Assembly (NCBI RefSeq): GCF_964063325.1
Contig: NZ_OZ061315.1
Coordinates: 1,984,001-2,048,000 of the forward strand
Direction of reading: 5' to 3'
DNA: 64,000 bases
Source: Hafnia alvei
GTDB lineage: Bacteria; Pseudomonadota; Gammaproteobacteria; Enterobacterales; Enterobacteriaceae
Shown: in pieces, positions 33,419-42,273 of the stretch
Layout of the letters: each line of letters begins with the position of its first letter
Position numbering within the stretch: the stretch's first letter is position 1
Notes under the pieces: model-generated
Databases searched by the model: none
What the model saw: only the letters and a program-made list of their open reading frames with translations
What the model was told of the DNA's origin: nothing
Program-made: the position numbers and the translations under genes

Positions 33419-34644
33419 CCAGTATCCGACGTTTTAAACAGGATCGTAGTGGGGCATTTGCGATTAGTTTTGTCATGATGTCTGGTTTTTTACTTAGCAT
33501 GGCGGCTTTTGGGCTGGAAGGATCGCGCTATATTACCGAGCGTGCGCGTCTTTCCGACGCGATGGAGCAAGCCGCTCTGGCGTTAACCGCAGAAGATAAC
33601 GGCGACGGCGCACAGCGAAATTATGATCTATCGAGTGACTATTTTCGTGCCTATATGCGCCATGACGTTGACGTGTTTAAACCTACCGTCATTGTGAAAA
33701 GCGGTGTTTCACCGAATAATCAAAATCTCTCCTACGTGGAATATCGCGTCAGCGGGCAGACTTTGCAGGATTCTTGGTTTTCTTCTACTTTTTTTCCTAG
33801 CTTTGACGATCGGGTCGTTATCGGTGACAACGGCGCTGCGCGTAAATTTCGTTCAAACATGGACGTAATTTTTGTGACCGACTTTTCCGGTTCGATGAAT
33901 GACGGGTTTGGCGGCAGCAATAAGCTGACCGAATTAAAACGTATTGTATTAAAGCTGTCGGATGAACTGTTTTCCTACAACATTGACAATAAAGTGGGGT
34001 TCGTTCCCTTCGGCTGGGGAGGAAAAGAAGGGGCGAACTGTGATTTTCCATTTGTCAGTAACAGTCCGGTGCCTTCGAATATACTTTCCAACGGTAATTA
34101 CAAAGCGCTGGAGCCCTATGTGAATATAGCGGGCAGCGTGGCGGCGATCCCTAGCCCGGTTCATGATATCCAAATTCCGCTTTCAGCCGTGAACGCCAGC
34201 ACATGTCTACAGCAAAGTTCTTCGTGGAAAGTTCCCCTGACCAGTAATCCTAGCGAAATTAATCAGATTAATAATATGACAGCCTCCGGCGGCACCTTGG
34301 TGAGCTCTGGCGTGTTGCTCGGGGTCCCTTATTTAGCCTCAGGGACAGCTTCGAGAAAAGTGATGGTGATTGTCTCTGATGGTACCGATGATCCTAGCAA
34401 TGTTTATATCACGCCAAATCTGATTAAAGCAGGCATGTGCGATAAGATCCGGCAGGTGCTAAGTACGGACGAATCGGTAGGGAAAATTTCATTTATCGGG
34501 ATCGCCTATTCACCTACCGTTGATTGGAAAAGCTGCGTAGGTGATAAAAATTTCTATCTCCCTCAAACTATTAGCGAGTTAGAAGACGACTTACGACGCG
34601 CCGTATTTGAAGAGGTTGGGCATAATATTCTTAAAGATAATTAA
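33394..34644 (+). CDS. tadG: TadG, pseudopilin-like protein with von Willebrand A domain
   Basis: 416 aa with AAGGAG 6 bp upstream of the ATG. The N-terminal TadE/TadG-like helix (SGAFAISFVMMSGFLLSMAAF, about 16-36) anchors it, and a von Willebrand factor A domain follows from about residue 155. The metal-binding MIDAS motif is complete at its first part, VTDFSGSMND (DxSxS). TadG in other species is important for adherence. Last gene of the tad operon. Confidence 0.9.
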   Translation: MFVYQPLLASIRRFKQDRSGAFAISFVMMSGFLLSMAAFGLEGSRYITERARLSDAMEQAALALTAEDNGDGAQRNYDLSSDYFRAYMRHDVDVFKPTVIVKSGVSPNNQNLSYVEYRVSGQTLQDSWFSSTFFPSFDDRVVIGDNGAARKFRSNMDVIFVTDFSGSMNDGFGGSNKLTELKRIVLKLSDELFSYNIDNKVGFVPFGWGGKEGANCDFPFVSNSPVPSNILSNGNYKALEPYVNIAGSVAAIPSPVHDIQIPLSAVNASTCLQQSSSWKVPLTSNPSEINQINNMTASGGTLVSSGVLLGVPYLASGTASRKVMVIVSDGTDDPSNVYITPNLIKAGMCDKIRQVLSTDESVGKISFIGIAYSPTVDWKSCVGDKNFYLPQTISELEDDLRRAVFEEVGHNILKDN

Positions 34645-35018
34645 ATTTCATCTTAATTCATCTGTCTTACTTTTATCGCTTTAATTACTGCTGAAGCTTT
34701 GTGAGGAAAAGTGAGGTTTTTTTCAAGAATAAAACTAATCCATTCCGTAAGCTTGCTTTCGTAATATAACGACGCCGATACGAACTAAAAGGTAAATGTA
34801 AATGTGTAATAAGGAGTATTACATCGCAACGTTAAATTTGAAGTTGATCGTTTATTTAATGACGCGTAATGCCTTTTTTTAAGTATTGTCATCTGTCTAT
34901 TACGCAATGAAACAGAATAGAACGGATAAATATTATTGCTGGAAGGTGAGTTATTTTCCTGCGAGGTATTGCTCTATCTGTAAAGAGGCATTTTATATAA
35001 CAAGGATTTAATTTTTAA
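34645..35018. other. Gap between the tad operon and the CS1-like operon
   Basis: 374 bp, AT-rich. It must contain the end of the tad transcript and the promoter of the CS1-like fimbrial genes. TGTAATA (34805-34811) and TATTACA (34817-34823) form a 7-bp inverted repeat with a 5-bp spacer, an operator candidate. No strong terminator is visible after tadG. Confidence 0.45.
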
Positions 35019-35561
35019 ATGAAAACCAAAACTATGTTGTCTGTATTGGCCGGTCTCGTGATGTCTGCTTCTGCAATGGCTTCTACGCCTGCCAGCTATG
35101 ATACCAAGTTCAACGTTAGCGCCAACGTTCCTGATAGTGCAACGATTACCGATCCAGGTGGTCGTCCTATTACTGATATGGACGTAGAGCTGACGCCAGC
35201 GGCATCAGGCTACATGGAAGCACAAACCACGGCGTTGAAACTCTGGAACAACGATGTGACTAAGCTGGAAGTCGCGCTGACCATGGATGATAGCCAATCT
35301 GTTACCGGTGATGCGTTTACCCTGTATAGCACTCAGGGCGGCACGCTCAACGATATGACCTATAAAATCAGCAGCATTACTTCTGCCGGGAGCCAGGAGT
35401 TCGCTGCATCGGGTGATTCCAAAGATTTTACTCTGAATGCAAACGGTACTCACGGCGAACTGCCAGTGATGTTTAAATTTGTCTCAGATAAAACCTATGA
35501 TTCATTAGGCCAAGGTCATTACACCGGCGTTGTATACGCTAACGTCAATGCCAAGCCTTAA
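35019..35561 (+). CDS. CS1/CFA-like major fimbrial subunit
   Basis: 180 aa. The signal peptide ends SASAMAS (about residue 22). The mature protein has no cysteine and shows the CS1 pilin layout: an N-terminal donor strand (YDTKFNVSANVPDSATI), then GYMEAQTTALKLWNNDVTKLEVAL and a C-terminal GHYTGVVYANVNAKP. The alternate chaperone-usher class (CFA/I, CS1, Cbl) builds fibres from such subunits. It is first in a six-gene operon and followed by a strong hairpin, as expected for the major subunit. Confidence 0.85.
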   Translation: MKTKTMLSVLAGLVMSASAMASTPASYDTKFNVSANVPDSATITDPGGRPITDMDVELTPAASGYMEAQTTALKLWNNDVTKLEVALTMDDSQSVTGDAFTLYSTQGGTLNDMTYKISSITSAGSQEFAASGDSKDFTLNANGTHGELPVMFKFVSDKTYDSLGQGHYTGVVYANVNAKP

Positions 35562-35581
35562 TCCTCTTCATTAAATCAGGC

Positions 35582-35606
35582 CAGGGCCAGCATTATGCTG
35601 GCCCTG
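35582..35606 (+). terminator. Strong hairpin after the CS1-like major subunit
   Basis: CAGGGCCAGCA (35582-35592) pairs with TGCTGGCCCTG (35596-35606), a perfect 11-bp stem with a 3-nt loop, followed by TTTAAAAC. The next gene starts 8 bp later, so this is more likely an attenuator or RNA stabiliser than a full stop. Confidence 0.8.
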
Positions 35607-35614
35607 TTTAAAAC

Positions 35615-36130
35615 ATGATTAAAAATAACTGTGCCGCCGGAATTATTGCCGTGCTTTTGTTATGGAGTCAGGCAGCGTTTTCTGTACCCAATTCGCAGGT
35701 TGATTTGGATGTCACCGCTGAGTCGATAGCAAGAATCGCCTTATATTATGAAGATAAGCCGCTCAGTGGTAAAGAATTTGACTTTCCACTGCCTATTAAC
35801 GGCATCTCGCAAAAGTTTGAAAAAACGTCGAGCTTTTTTCACCTAGTGGGGAATGTGAATAATGCTGAAATTGTCTTTTTAGAAAAGCAGTTTGTTCTCC
35901 CTCAGGTGTTTGGAGGCAATACTCACATTAATCTTGATGGTAGCTTTATTCACCAAGGGATAGAAACCGACGCTACTAAAAATCTACGCGTGCCTGTTTT
36001 AAATAATATTAGTCAGGCCACCACGGCGAACGGCGTAAAGGTCAAATTTATTTCTGAACTGTTAGCCGGAAATTATACCAAGGGTAAATACGCAAACACC
36101 TTTACATTAATTGTAATGCCTATTTTATAG
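35615..36130 (+). CDS. CS1-type minor pilin
   Basis: 171 aa with a signal peptide (about 1-22, SQAAFSV). The mature part follows the CS1 subunit pattern (VDLDVTAESIARIALYY near the N-terminus, GKYANTFTLIVMPIL at the end) but is only weakly similar to the major subunit. There is no recognisable ribosome site, only AAAAC before the ATG, and the start lies right after a hairpin, so translation may depend on readthrough or coupling. Probably a minor or initiating subunit. Confidence 0.75.
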   Translation: MIKNNCAAGIIAVLLLWSQAAFSVPNSQVDLDVTAESIARIALYYEDKPLSGKEFDFPLPINGISQKFEKTSSFFHLVGNVNNAEIVFLEKQFVLPQVFGGNTHINLDGSFIHQGIETDATKNLRVPVLNNISQATTANGVKVKFISELLAGNYTKGKYANTFTLIVMPIL

Positions 36131-36146
36131 ATAGAGACAGAGAATA

Positions 36147-38711
36147 ATGAATAATAAAATAACTGCCAGCATTGTTATTCTTGGTGTCGGTTTTGGCTGT
36201 GCATTTACTCCGCTGATGGCGTCTTCTATTCCGCTTCCTGCCGGCTTTGAAGACATTTTTAATGCCAAACAAAGCGGCGTGCTTGATATTATTTATGCAG
36301 ACTCATCCATTGGTTCTATTGGCGTAGAGTTCGACCAAAACGATGTTTTGTTGATGTCGCCGCAGGTGATTGTCGATCAAATAACCGCCGTGGATATGCC
36401 CGCACTCAGCGTGTCCGCCGCTGAACTGCTCAAAAAGCTTTCTGTTCCGTTACGTCGGGTGAATAAGCAAGGTTTTTCACAGGATGAAATTGTCGCCACG
36501 GTCAATGAATCGGATGCGTCAGTGCATCTGATATTCCCCGCATCGTTGTTTAAAGCGGGCGATAAGGGCTATGACAAAACCTATATTCCACACCGCAGTC
36601 TTGCCGGTTTTGTGCATAGTCATAATCTGAATTACCTGTCTGATACCTATGGCGACAGCCTAAGTCTATCTTCCAACGATACCTTAAACCTCACCGGTAA
36701 TAGCTATGTGAAAGGCGCATGGAGTTATTCCAAAGAGATTGATTTTAATTTGGATGAATTGGCGCTGTATCTCGAGCATGAAAATACCCGTTTTAAAGCG
36801 GGGCGTCAGCGGTTAAGCGACAATCTGGTGTCCAGTACGCCGTCCGTCACCTACAGTTTTTTTAATCCTGTCAGTTTTGATGGTATATCGCTGGGGTATA
36901 TGACGGATAACTATCTTAACCCCGGCGACGGTGCCGCCTCGCCGGTGACCGTCTATTTGCCGCAGGCCGGTACGGTTGAGGTCTATCGCAACGGGCGTTT
37001 AATCGATCTGCAGCAGTTTCCCGCCGGTTTGCAGCATTTAAAGACTGAAGGGTGGCCGTCTGGCGGTTACGACGTTTTGCTGGTGTCTAAGCTGGTGAAC
37101 GGCAGCCGCGAAGAGAAGCTACAGCCTTTTCTTAAACGTAATGGGTCGTTTCGCTCCGGTGATTTGGAGTATGTGGTTCAGCTCGGGCGCTATGACGATC
37201 ATCAGGGGCAGTTTTCGTCGAACCGCTACGCCTGCCGCCATTGTGACAAAGATGACAATGACCCCAATCAAAACGGCAGTCCGAGCCACTTTGCCGGCGT
37301 ATCTCTGGGATATACCACTAATTCCGTGATGTCTTTGGGCAGTGGATTTCTCCTTGATAACGAAGATGGTTATGCCAATGCCAGCCTAGATTTGCCCATT
37401 AATAGCTGGTTTGCCGAACGTCTTTACGCCGATGGCGTTATGGGCGCAGATGGCAGCACCGGCTATCAGGTTGGGTTGATGAAAAATCTGTATGCCCTGA
37501 GTATGAACATGAGCTACCGCGATAACCGATTTAAAGGCGATGAGCAGGATTATCACCGCTATGGTTTGGTTCCCGCCTATGATTTTGAATATCTGCAGTT
37601 CGGTGCCAATACGTTTTTACCTTGGAATATCGGCCTAGGCGTTAACTTCGGCTTAAATACCCTGTATCAAGACTACGGACGACAAAATAAAACCGAATTT
37701 GAAAGCTGGGATGTAAATTTAAATCGCGACTTTACGCTATCGGATTATCTTAATTTACGCGTCGATCTGGGTTATCACCGGGGTATTAATGAGCTGGTTA
37801 ACCGTTACTCTCATAACAGCACCACGGAAGATAAAATTTTTGCTCAGTTTACTCTCGGCATGCGTGAACGCAGCTATAACCACTATCAATCGCTTTATTT
37901 ACGTTCGCGGATGAGCGATGAGGGCAGCAAACAAAATATCTACAGCGCCGACTATTCACTTAATTTAGATAATCCAGAGTTCGATCGCGGTGGGAAATAC
38001 ACGGTTAATGCCAGCGTTAATCACGGACCAAACAGCGAAAATAATAGCGGTGCAGGCATCGTTATGGACAACGATTATGGCTATACCTCAGTCGGCGTCT
38101 CCAAATCATTTGGTAATAACAGCTATAGCCAACAATACCTTTCCCAACGTAGCGGGTTTGCTATTGGTGACGGTGAGTTCGGATACGGTAAGGTCGACAA
38201 TACCGCGGCGCTGATTGTGGATGCGAGCTCGCTGCCTGAAGACCAATATTTTGAAGTGCGTAACCGCAGTAATGAACCGGTGGTGGTTGAAGGTGGCAAA
38301 AAAACCACGCTGACTATTCAGCCATACCAAAAGATTTCACCGAAGGCTGAGCAGGTTTACACCACCGATACCAACGCATTTTATAACCTTTCTACCCAAT
38401 CATCTTCAACCTGGGCCATGCCGGGGCAGGTCTATCACGTCAAAGTGAACGCCACGAAAAATCAGACGGTCACCGGGCGCTTATATCTCGACGGTGTGCC
38501 ATTAGCCAATGCGCGCGTGGTGGGTGGCAACGCCATGACCGATGCTGAAGGCTTATTTGTGGGTGACTTCACGTTAGATACCGATAGCCAGTTAGATAAG
38601 TTGAAGGTGAATAAAGAAGGGCAAGGCTATGTATGCCCATTAAATAGTTCGAACGTCAAAATGACTCAAGGCATTATGCAAATACGTGAGGTTAATTGTG
38701 AAACTGAGTAA
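36147..38711 (+). CDS. CS1/TcfC-type outer-membrane usher
   Basis: 854 aa with a signal peptide (about 1-26) and GAGACAGAGA upstream of the ATG. It is of the CfaC/TcfC class, clearly different from the FimD-like usher in the same window. Typical segments are the N-terminal LPAGFEDIFNAKQSG, the plug region VTVYLPQAGTVEVYRNGRLIDLQ (about 265-290), and the C-terminal Ig domain with VTGRLYLDGVPLANARVVGG. It forms the assembly pore for the fibre. It overlaps the following chaperone gene by 14 bp. Confidence 0.9.
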   Translation: MNNKITASIVILGVGFGCAFTPLMASSIPLPAGFEDIFNAKQSGVLDIIYADSSIGSIGVEFDQNDVLLMSPQVIVDQITAVDMPALSVSAAELLKKLSVPLRRVNKQGFSQDEIVATVNESDASVHLIFPASLFKAGDKGYDKTYIPHRSLAGFVHSHNLNYLSDTYGDSLSLSSNDTLNLTGNSYVKGAWSYSKEIDFNLDELALYLEHENTRFKAGRQRLSDNLVSSTPSVTYSFFNPVSFDGISLGYMTDNYLNPGDGAASPVTVYLPQAGTVEVYRNGRLIDLQQFPAGLQHLKTEGWPSGGYDVLLVSKLVNGSREEKLQPFLKRNGSFRSGDLEYVVQLGRYDDHQGQFSSNRYACRHCDKDDNDPNQNGSPSHFAGVSLGYTTNSVMSLGSGFLLDNEDGYANASLDLPINSWFAERLYADGVMGADGSTGYQVGLMKNLYALSMNMSYRDNRFKGDEQDYHRYGLVPAYDFEYLQFGANTFLPWNIGLGVNFGLNTLYQDYGRQNKTEFESWDVNLNRDFTLSDYLNLRVDLGYHRGINELVNRYSHNSTTEDKIFAQFTLGMRERSYNHYQSLYLRSRMSDEGSKQNIYSADYSLNLDNPEFDRGGKYTVNASVNHGPNSENNSGAGIVMDNDYGYTSVGVSKSFGNNSYSQQYLSQRSGFAIGDGEFGYGKVDNTAALIVDASSLPEDQYFEVRNRSNEPVVVEGGKKTTLTIQPYQKISPKAEQVYTTDTNAFYNLSTQSSSTWAMPGQVYHVKVNATKNQTVTGRLYLDGVPLANARVVGGNAMTDAEGLFVGDFTLDTDSQLDKLKVNKEGQGYVCPLNSSNVKMTQGIMQIREVNCETE

Positions 38712-39411
38712 ATTGGCAATTCTGCCAGTGGGTATGGCTTTGCTGATGACTGCGGGATTCTCGCAGGCCATTGAAGTTTTTCCTATCGTGAAAGAAATTA
38801 AGCAAGAAACGCCGCGTGATAATTTTATTACCGTTAAATCAATGTATCGCGCGGTGGATAGCGTAGACGTTAATAAGTCAGAAAATAAAAGCTATGAATT
38901 TGTCACGCTGGAGCTATTCCATATTACTAATCCAGGCGACACCAAGGAAAATAAGGTGAAAGAGCTCGGGGCTCAAGATCCGACGCTAGTTTTTTCACCC
39001 ACCAAACTGATTATTCCCTTTGGCGAAGAACGCAAAGTGAGAATTATGCCGCTGAAGCCGGTTGAGCGCGAAACCGTATATCGCCTGCGTATTCGGCCAA
39101 GTTATCCAGAGCAAGAGATGGATAAAGGTAAGGTGCGTTTTGCTATCGGCTATGACGTTTTGCTGCGTTATTTGCCCGAAGGCAAGCGGACTCAGGGGCT
39201 GGCGGTGACCTGTAGCAGTAATGAGTGGACGTTGACGGCAACGGGCAACGTGCGCAGTGAAATGCGTGATTTAGTGATCGATGGGCGTAAGGACAAAGCC
39301 ATATTCAATGTTTATCCAGAGCATTCGCGCACGCTGGCGGTGCATAACAACTTGGCATTTAACATGGATGGCAAACTTTATACCTATGAAAAGTGCCAGC
39401 TTAAGGAGTAA
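38698..39411 (+). CDS. CS1-type (CfaA/CooB-like) periplasmic chaperone
   Basis: 237 aa from the GTG at 38698, chosen because GAGG lies 7 bp upstream; an earlier in-frame GTG gives a poorer signal peptide. The signal peptide ends GFSQAIE. The two-domain chaperone has VFSPTKLIIPFGEERKVRIMPL (the G1-like strand) and VRFAIGYDVLLRYLP, as in CfaA. It holds the subunits by donor-strand complementation and hands them to the usher whose gene it overlaps. Confidence 0.87.
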   Translation: MKLSKLAILPVGMALLMTAGFSQAIEVFPIVKEIKQETPRDNFITVKSMYRAVDSVDVNKSENKSYEFVTLELFHITNPGDTKENKVKELGAQDPTLVFSPTKLIIPFGEERKVRIMPLKPVERETVYRLRIRPSYPEQEMDKGKVRFAIGYDVLLRYLPEGKRTQGLAVTCSSNEWTLTATGNVRSEMRDLVIDGRKDKAIFNVYPEHSRTLAVHNNLAFNMDGKLYTYEKCQLKE

Positions 39412-39414
39412 TTC

Positions 39415-40308
39415 ATGAAATCTCCGGTGTTATTTGCCGCGTTGCTGCTACAGGCAAGCAGCGTGATGGCGGGCGCTTGGGTGATTCAGCCCCAGCCGAA
39501 TGGCGCGATTCGTATGCTGCATGAGGGGATCGGCGATGCGAGTGGATCGGATACGCTCACAGTGCGTCAGCCCGCGCATAAATCGCTGACTTTACTGGTT
39601 TCTCCTGCGGGCGGAGGACGCTGTGAGGGGGGCGATCTGGTGCTCGGAACCCTGCGTTTTCCGCTGCAGCTTTTTATGCAGGAACGCCCCGTGGTATGTG
39701 GCGATCTGGTGCAATTTTCAGCTCAGCCGAACGAAACTCGGGTGGGGGTGCGGGCGGTAAACCGCAGCGTTAAAGGGGAGCGCTCATTCAGCGAGTTTGG
39801 CGCGTTTCCACGCGTGCAGGTAGGTAACATCAGCTTTAACGTTGAGGGTGATAGCGGTGGCGAAAATTACCCTATCTATCTGGATCTTACCGCATTACAC
39901 ACTGAAGCAGTCACCATTCAAGCCTCATTTGATAAGCCGGCACTGTCGATGGGTTTAGTGGGCGAACTCAACGACGCCACGGCTAACGCGCGCTTGAAGA
40001 TAGCTAAAACATCGCAGTCCGGCGATGAGGCACTGCCTTACATCCTAACGTTCGAGTCTACGCAGCAGCGTGATAATCACTATCAGCTGCGAGCGTCGAA
40101 AGGCGCGATGTCGATCCCGTATCGAATAAGCATTGACGGAAAAGAGATAGCGCCCGGTTTTCAATATCGAGGAACCATACCCAGCGGCACGGCAACGGTG
40201 GATTGGGTGGATATCCAATTTGCACTGAGCGGTAAATCGACCCGTGGATTGGCCGCGGGAACACGGCTGATTGATACGTTGACGGCTGTTATTACGCCAA
40301 ATAGTTAA
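39415..40308 (+). CDS. CS1-operon tip or adaptor protein, 297 aa
   Basis: 297 aa with a short signal peptide (about 1-19, SSVMAGA). The N-terminal half (about 20-140) has two Cys (GGGRCEGG and RPVVCGD) that may pair; the C-terminal half (about 145-297) looks like a pilin-type domain (VGNISFNVEGDSGGENYPIYLDL, ending LIDTLTAVITPNS). Two-domain tip adhesins in this class (CfaE, CooD) are about 360 aa. By position and layout this is the best candidate for the tip adhesin, but I cannot recognise it by sequence. Confidence 0.6.
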   Translation: MKSPVLFAALLLQASSVMAGAWVIQPQPNGAIRMLHEGIGDASGSDTLTVRQPAHKSLTLLVSPAGGGRCEGGDLVLGTLRFPLQLFMQERPVVCGDLVQFSAQPNETRVGVRAVNRSVKGERSFSEFGAFPRVQVGNISFNVEGDSGGENYPIYLDLTALHTEAVTIQASFDKPALSMGLVGELNDATANARLKIAKTSQSGDEALPYILTFESTQQRDNHYQLRASKGAMSIPYRISIDGKEIAPGFQYRGTIPSGTATVDWVDIQFALSGKSTRGLAAGTRLIDTLTAVITPNS

Positions 40309-40321
40309 AAGGAAAAGCGAC

Positions 40322-40834
40322 ATGAAATATTATTTAGCGCTGAGCCTCGCGGCAATGTCATTGACGACGGTAAGCAGTTCACAGGCTGCGATCTCGGTGA
40401 GAACCAGCATCGATGTGCAGGCTGAAATTAGCACCAGCGTGCGGGTCTATGTGGCGGGAAACGATGTCACCAATGGCTCGATTCGCCTGAAGCTCAACGA
40501 TAAAAATGGCTATATGTACGGCGTTACGCCGGCATTTAACTTTGTGGGAAATGCCAGCGCAGTCTCTCTTTCATTGAATACGCCAGCAGGGAATCTGCTG
40601 GTAGGGGATAACGGCGATACCATGCAAATTAACCCCGCATGGATCCGCGTGAATGGCGGTGAGGTTTCAGCATCATATCCACTGAATAATCAGGTTGTTT
40701 ATCCGACTGTTCAGGATATTCCCGATCCGTCTCAGGGCGTAAAAGTGCAGTTTACCTCGGCTAAACGCAGTGAAACGTATCCACTCGGCACCTACAGCGG
40801 AACGTATGAAGTTATTGTAACGCCATCCGTATAG
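40322..40834 (+). CDS. CS1-type pilin, second major-like subunit
   Basis: 170 aa. The signal peptide ends SSSQAAI (about residue 23). Mature protein: ISVRTSIDVQAEISTSVRVYV (donor strand), no Cys, ending YSGTYEVIVTPSV, which is the CS1 pilin ending. Two pilins at opposite ends of the operon is unlike the CFA/I order (chaperone, pilin, usher, tip). A perfect 16-bp hairpin follows the gene. Confidence 0.8.
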   Translation: MKYYLALSLAAMSLTTVSSSQAAISVRTSIDVQAEISTSVRVYVAGNDVTNGSIRLKLNDKNGYMYGVTPAFNFVGNASAVSLSLNTPAGNLLVGDNGDTMQINPAWIRVNGGEVSASYPLNNQVVYPTVQDIPDPSQGVKVQFTSAKRSETYPLGTYSGTYEVIVTPSV

Positions 40835-40836
40835 TC

Positions 40837-40874
40837 CTATCAGGGCATTTAATGATGCTTAAATGCCCTGATAG
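40837..40874 (+). terminator. Hairpin at the end of the CS1-like operon
   Basis: CTATCAGGGCATTTAA (40837-40852) pairs perfectly with TTAAATGCCCTGATAG (40859-40874), loop TGATGC. It starts 3 bp after the last pilin stop. There is no T-run afterwards, so it may terminate poorly or protect the 3' end. Confidence 0.7.
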
Positions 40875-40978
40875 CGGTCATCAGATATTTATTATTGAAT
40901 AGTAAAAGCGATGAGACTCATGCGATAGGGGAGTTGATTGAATGTGGATGTCGCTTTTATTTTATCGGGGCTTCTTGA

Positions 40979-41614
40979 GTGATAAACATCTTTTTTGATG
41001 ATAGGAATGAATATTATAAATTTGGGCTGCTAGGTTTATTACATGAGATTATAGAACTTCATACCGATCAAAAAATACATCTATTAGGCTCAGAGAAAAA
41101 ATTAACGCGGGCTGATATTATTATTCGCGCCTATCCCGCAGGGGCAGAGACATTATGTCACCCAGAGCTGATTGAACGTAAGCAGGGGAGCTTATTGGTC
41201 GGAATTTATGAAGGGGATATGCAGACGTTAAACTCATCATTAATGCCGAATTGCTTTGATAATACGATTTTTATTCATCGAACAGAGCCGATAAAACGGC
41301 TGATGAATCGAATTCTGTTTGCATGGATGCGTGCAAAAATAAAAGTTGATGGAAGAACCGGCTGTCGGAAAGGGTGCCGTGATTGCAAGTCGGTAGAGCT
41401 TTCGCTGCAAGAGATAAAGATCATTAGCTATATTTCTCACGGGTTTACCATTGCACGCATTGCGAATATTTTGGGTTTGAGTGTGAAAACGGTGAGTGCA
41501 CATAAGCGCCGCGTGATGCGAAAGTTTAATATCAGAAGCAACGTAGAATTAATCACGCTGTGCAAAGTGACGCTGCAAATAAGCAATCACTCCAAAGTGT
41601 GTTTTATTCCTTAG
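40979..41614 (+). CDS. LuxR-type transcriptional regulator
   Basis: 211 aa starting with GTG (GGGG about 9 bp upstream). The C-terminal helix-turn-helix (about 140-200) is of LuxR/NarL type: LSLQEIKIISYISHGFTIARIANILGLSVKTVSAHKRRVMRKF. The N-terminal part has no receiver Asp pattern and no autoinducer domain that I can recognise. Just before the DNA-binding domain sits a C-x3-C-x2-C cluster (C129, C133, C136). It resembles fimbria-linked regulators such as MatA/EcpR. It is transcribed in the same direction as the CS1-like operon and 145 bp behind it, so it probably regulates it. Confidence 0.75.
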   Translation: MINIFFDDRNEYYKFGLLGLLHEIIELHTDQKIHLLGSEKKLTRADIIIRAYPAGAETLCHPELIERKQGSLLVGIYEGDMQTLNSSLMPNCFDNTIFIHRTEPIKRLMNRILFAWMRAKIKVDGRTGCRKGCRDCKSVELSLQEIKIISYISHGFTIARIANILGLSVKTVSAHKRRVMRKFNIRSNVELITLCKVTLQISNHSKVCFIP

Positions 41615-41678
41615 TGCGCAGATAATGATATAGGACTCCCGTCCCCAAATAGGGGGCGGAGGTTTGTTGCATAGAGTG

Positions 41679-42179
41679 TCACTCTGTGGGTATTGTTGCG
41701 GCATAGGCTTTTGCTGAAGCGATTGCTCGGTCGTCGAAAATGTATTGCTCCGTATTGCCTGAAATATTACGGACACGATAAATTTTCCATTTTCCATCTT
41801 CTAACCGGAGATAAACCTCAATTTTAATATGTTTCGTATCCTCTATTCCGAGCCAGACATCAACCACTTTCCCTCCCATAAAATCTCTAGCATGGCCAAC
41901 TTTTAATAGCGGTATCCATTCTGGCGCATAATCCTGCGTGTAGGTGAAATAGTCAGATCCCGTTATCTCCTGCTCGCGAATTGCATGAATTTCCGTGAGT
42001 CGCCGTGCGGTATCGGCGGCAATGTAGTCGTGAGAAACTGATGAATCATCCTTTATCTCCGATGTGTTTTCGGCATAAGCACGAAGGTATTTTTGATAAA
42101 AATCCTCAGTACGCTTTTCAGCGCTTTGATGCACACAGCCTGAGATAAAAAAGCTAAAAAGCAGGATTAAAAGGCGCAT
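41679..42179 (-). CDS. Lipoprotein of unknown function (DUF3828-like)
   Basis: 166 aa. The signal peptide MRLLILLFSFFISGC has the lipobox Cys at residue 15. The mature domain (FYQKYLRAYAEN near the N-terminus, then WIPLLKVGHARDFMGGKVVDVWLG and IEVYLRLEDGKWKIYRVRNI) matches the general pattern of DUF3828-type lipoproteins such as YbjP. The fold recalls the NTF2-like class. It may be envelope-associated; no partner is evident, and the phytase gene 94 bp downstream is on the same strand. Confidence 0.65.
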   Translation of the reverse strand: MRLLILLFSFFISGCVHQSAEKRTEDFYQKYLRAYAENTSEIKDDSSVSHDYIAADTARRLTEIHAIREQEITGSDYFTYTQDYAPEWIPLLKVGHARDFMGGKVVDVWLGIEDTKHIKIEVYLRLEDGKWKIYRVRNISGNTEQYIFDDRAIASAKAYAATIPTE

Positions 42180-42273
42180 TAGTCTTTCCTGTAAATTATG
42201 TGGGGTGGTTTATGCGAGCGATAGCCTGGTCCGCCCCACATATCTCGTTGCTGAAAGTCAGAGTAAAACTAAA

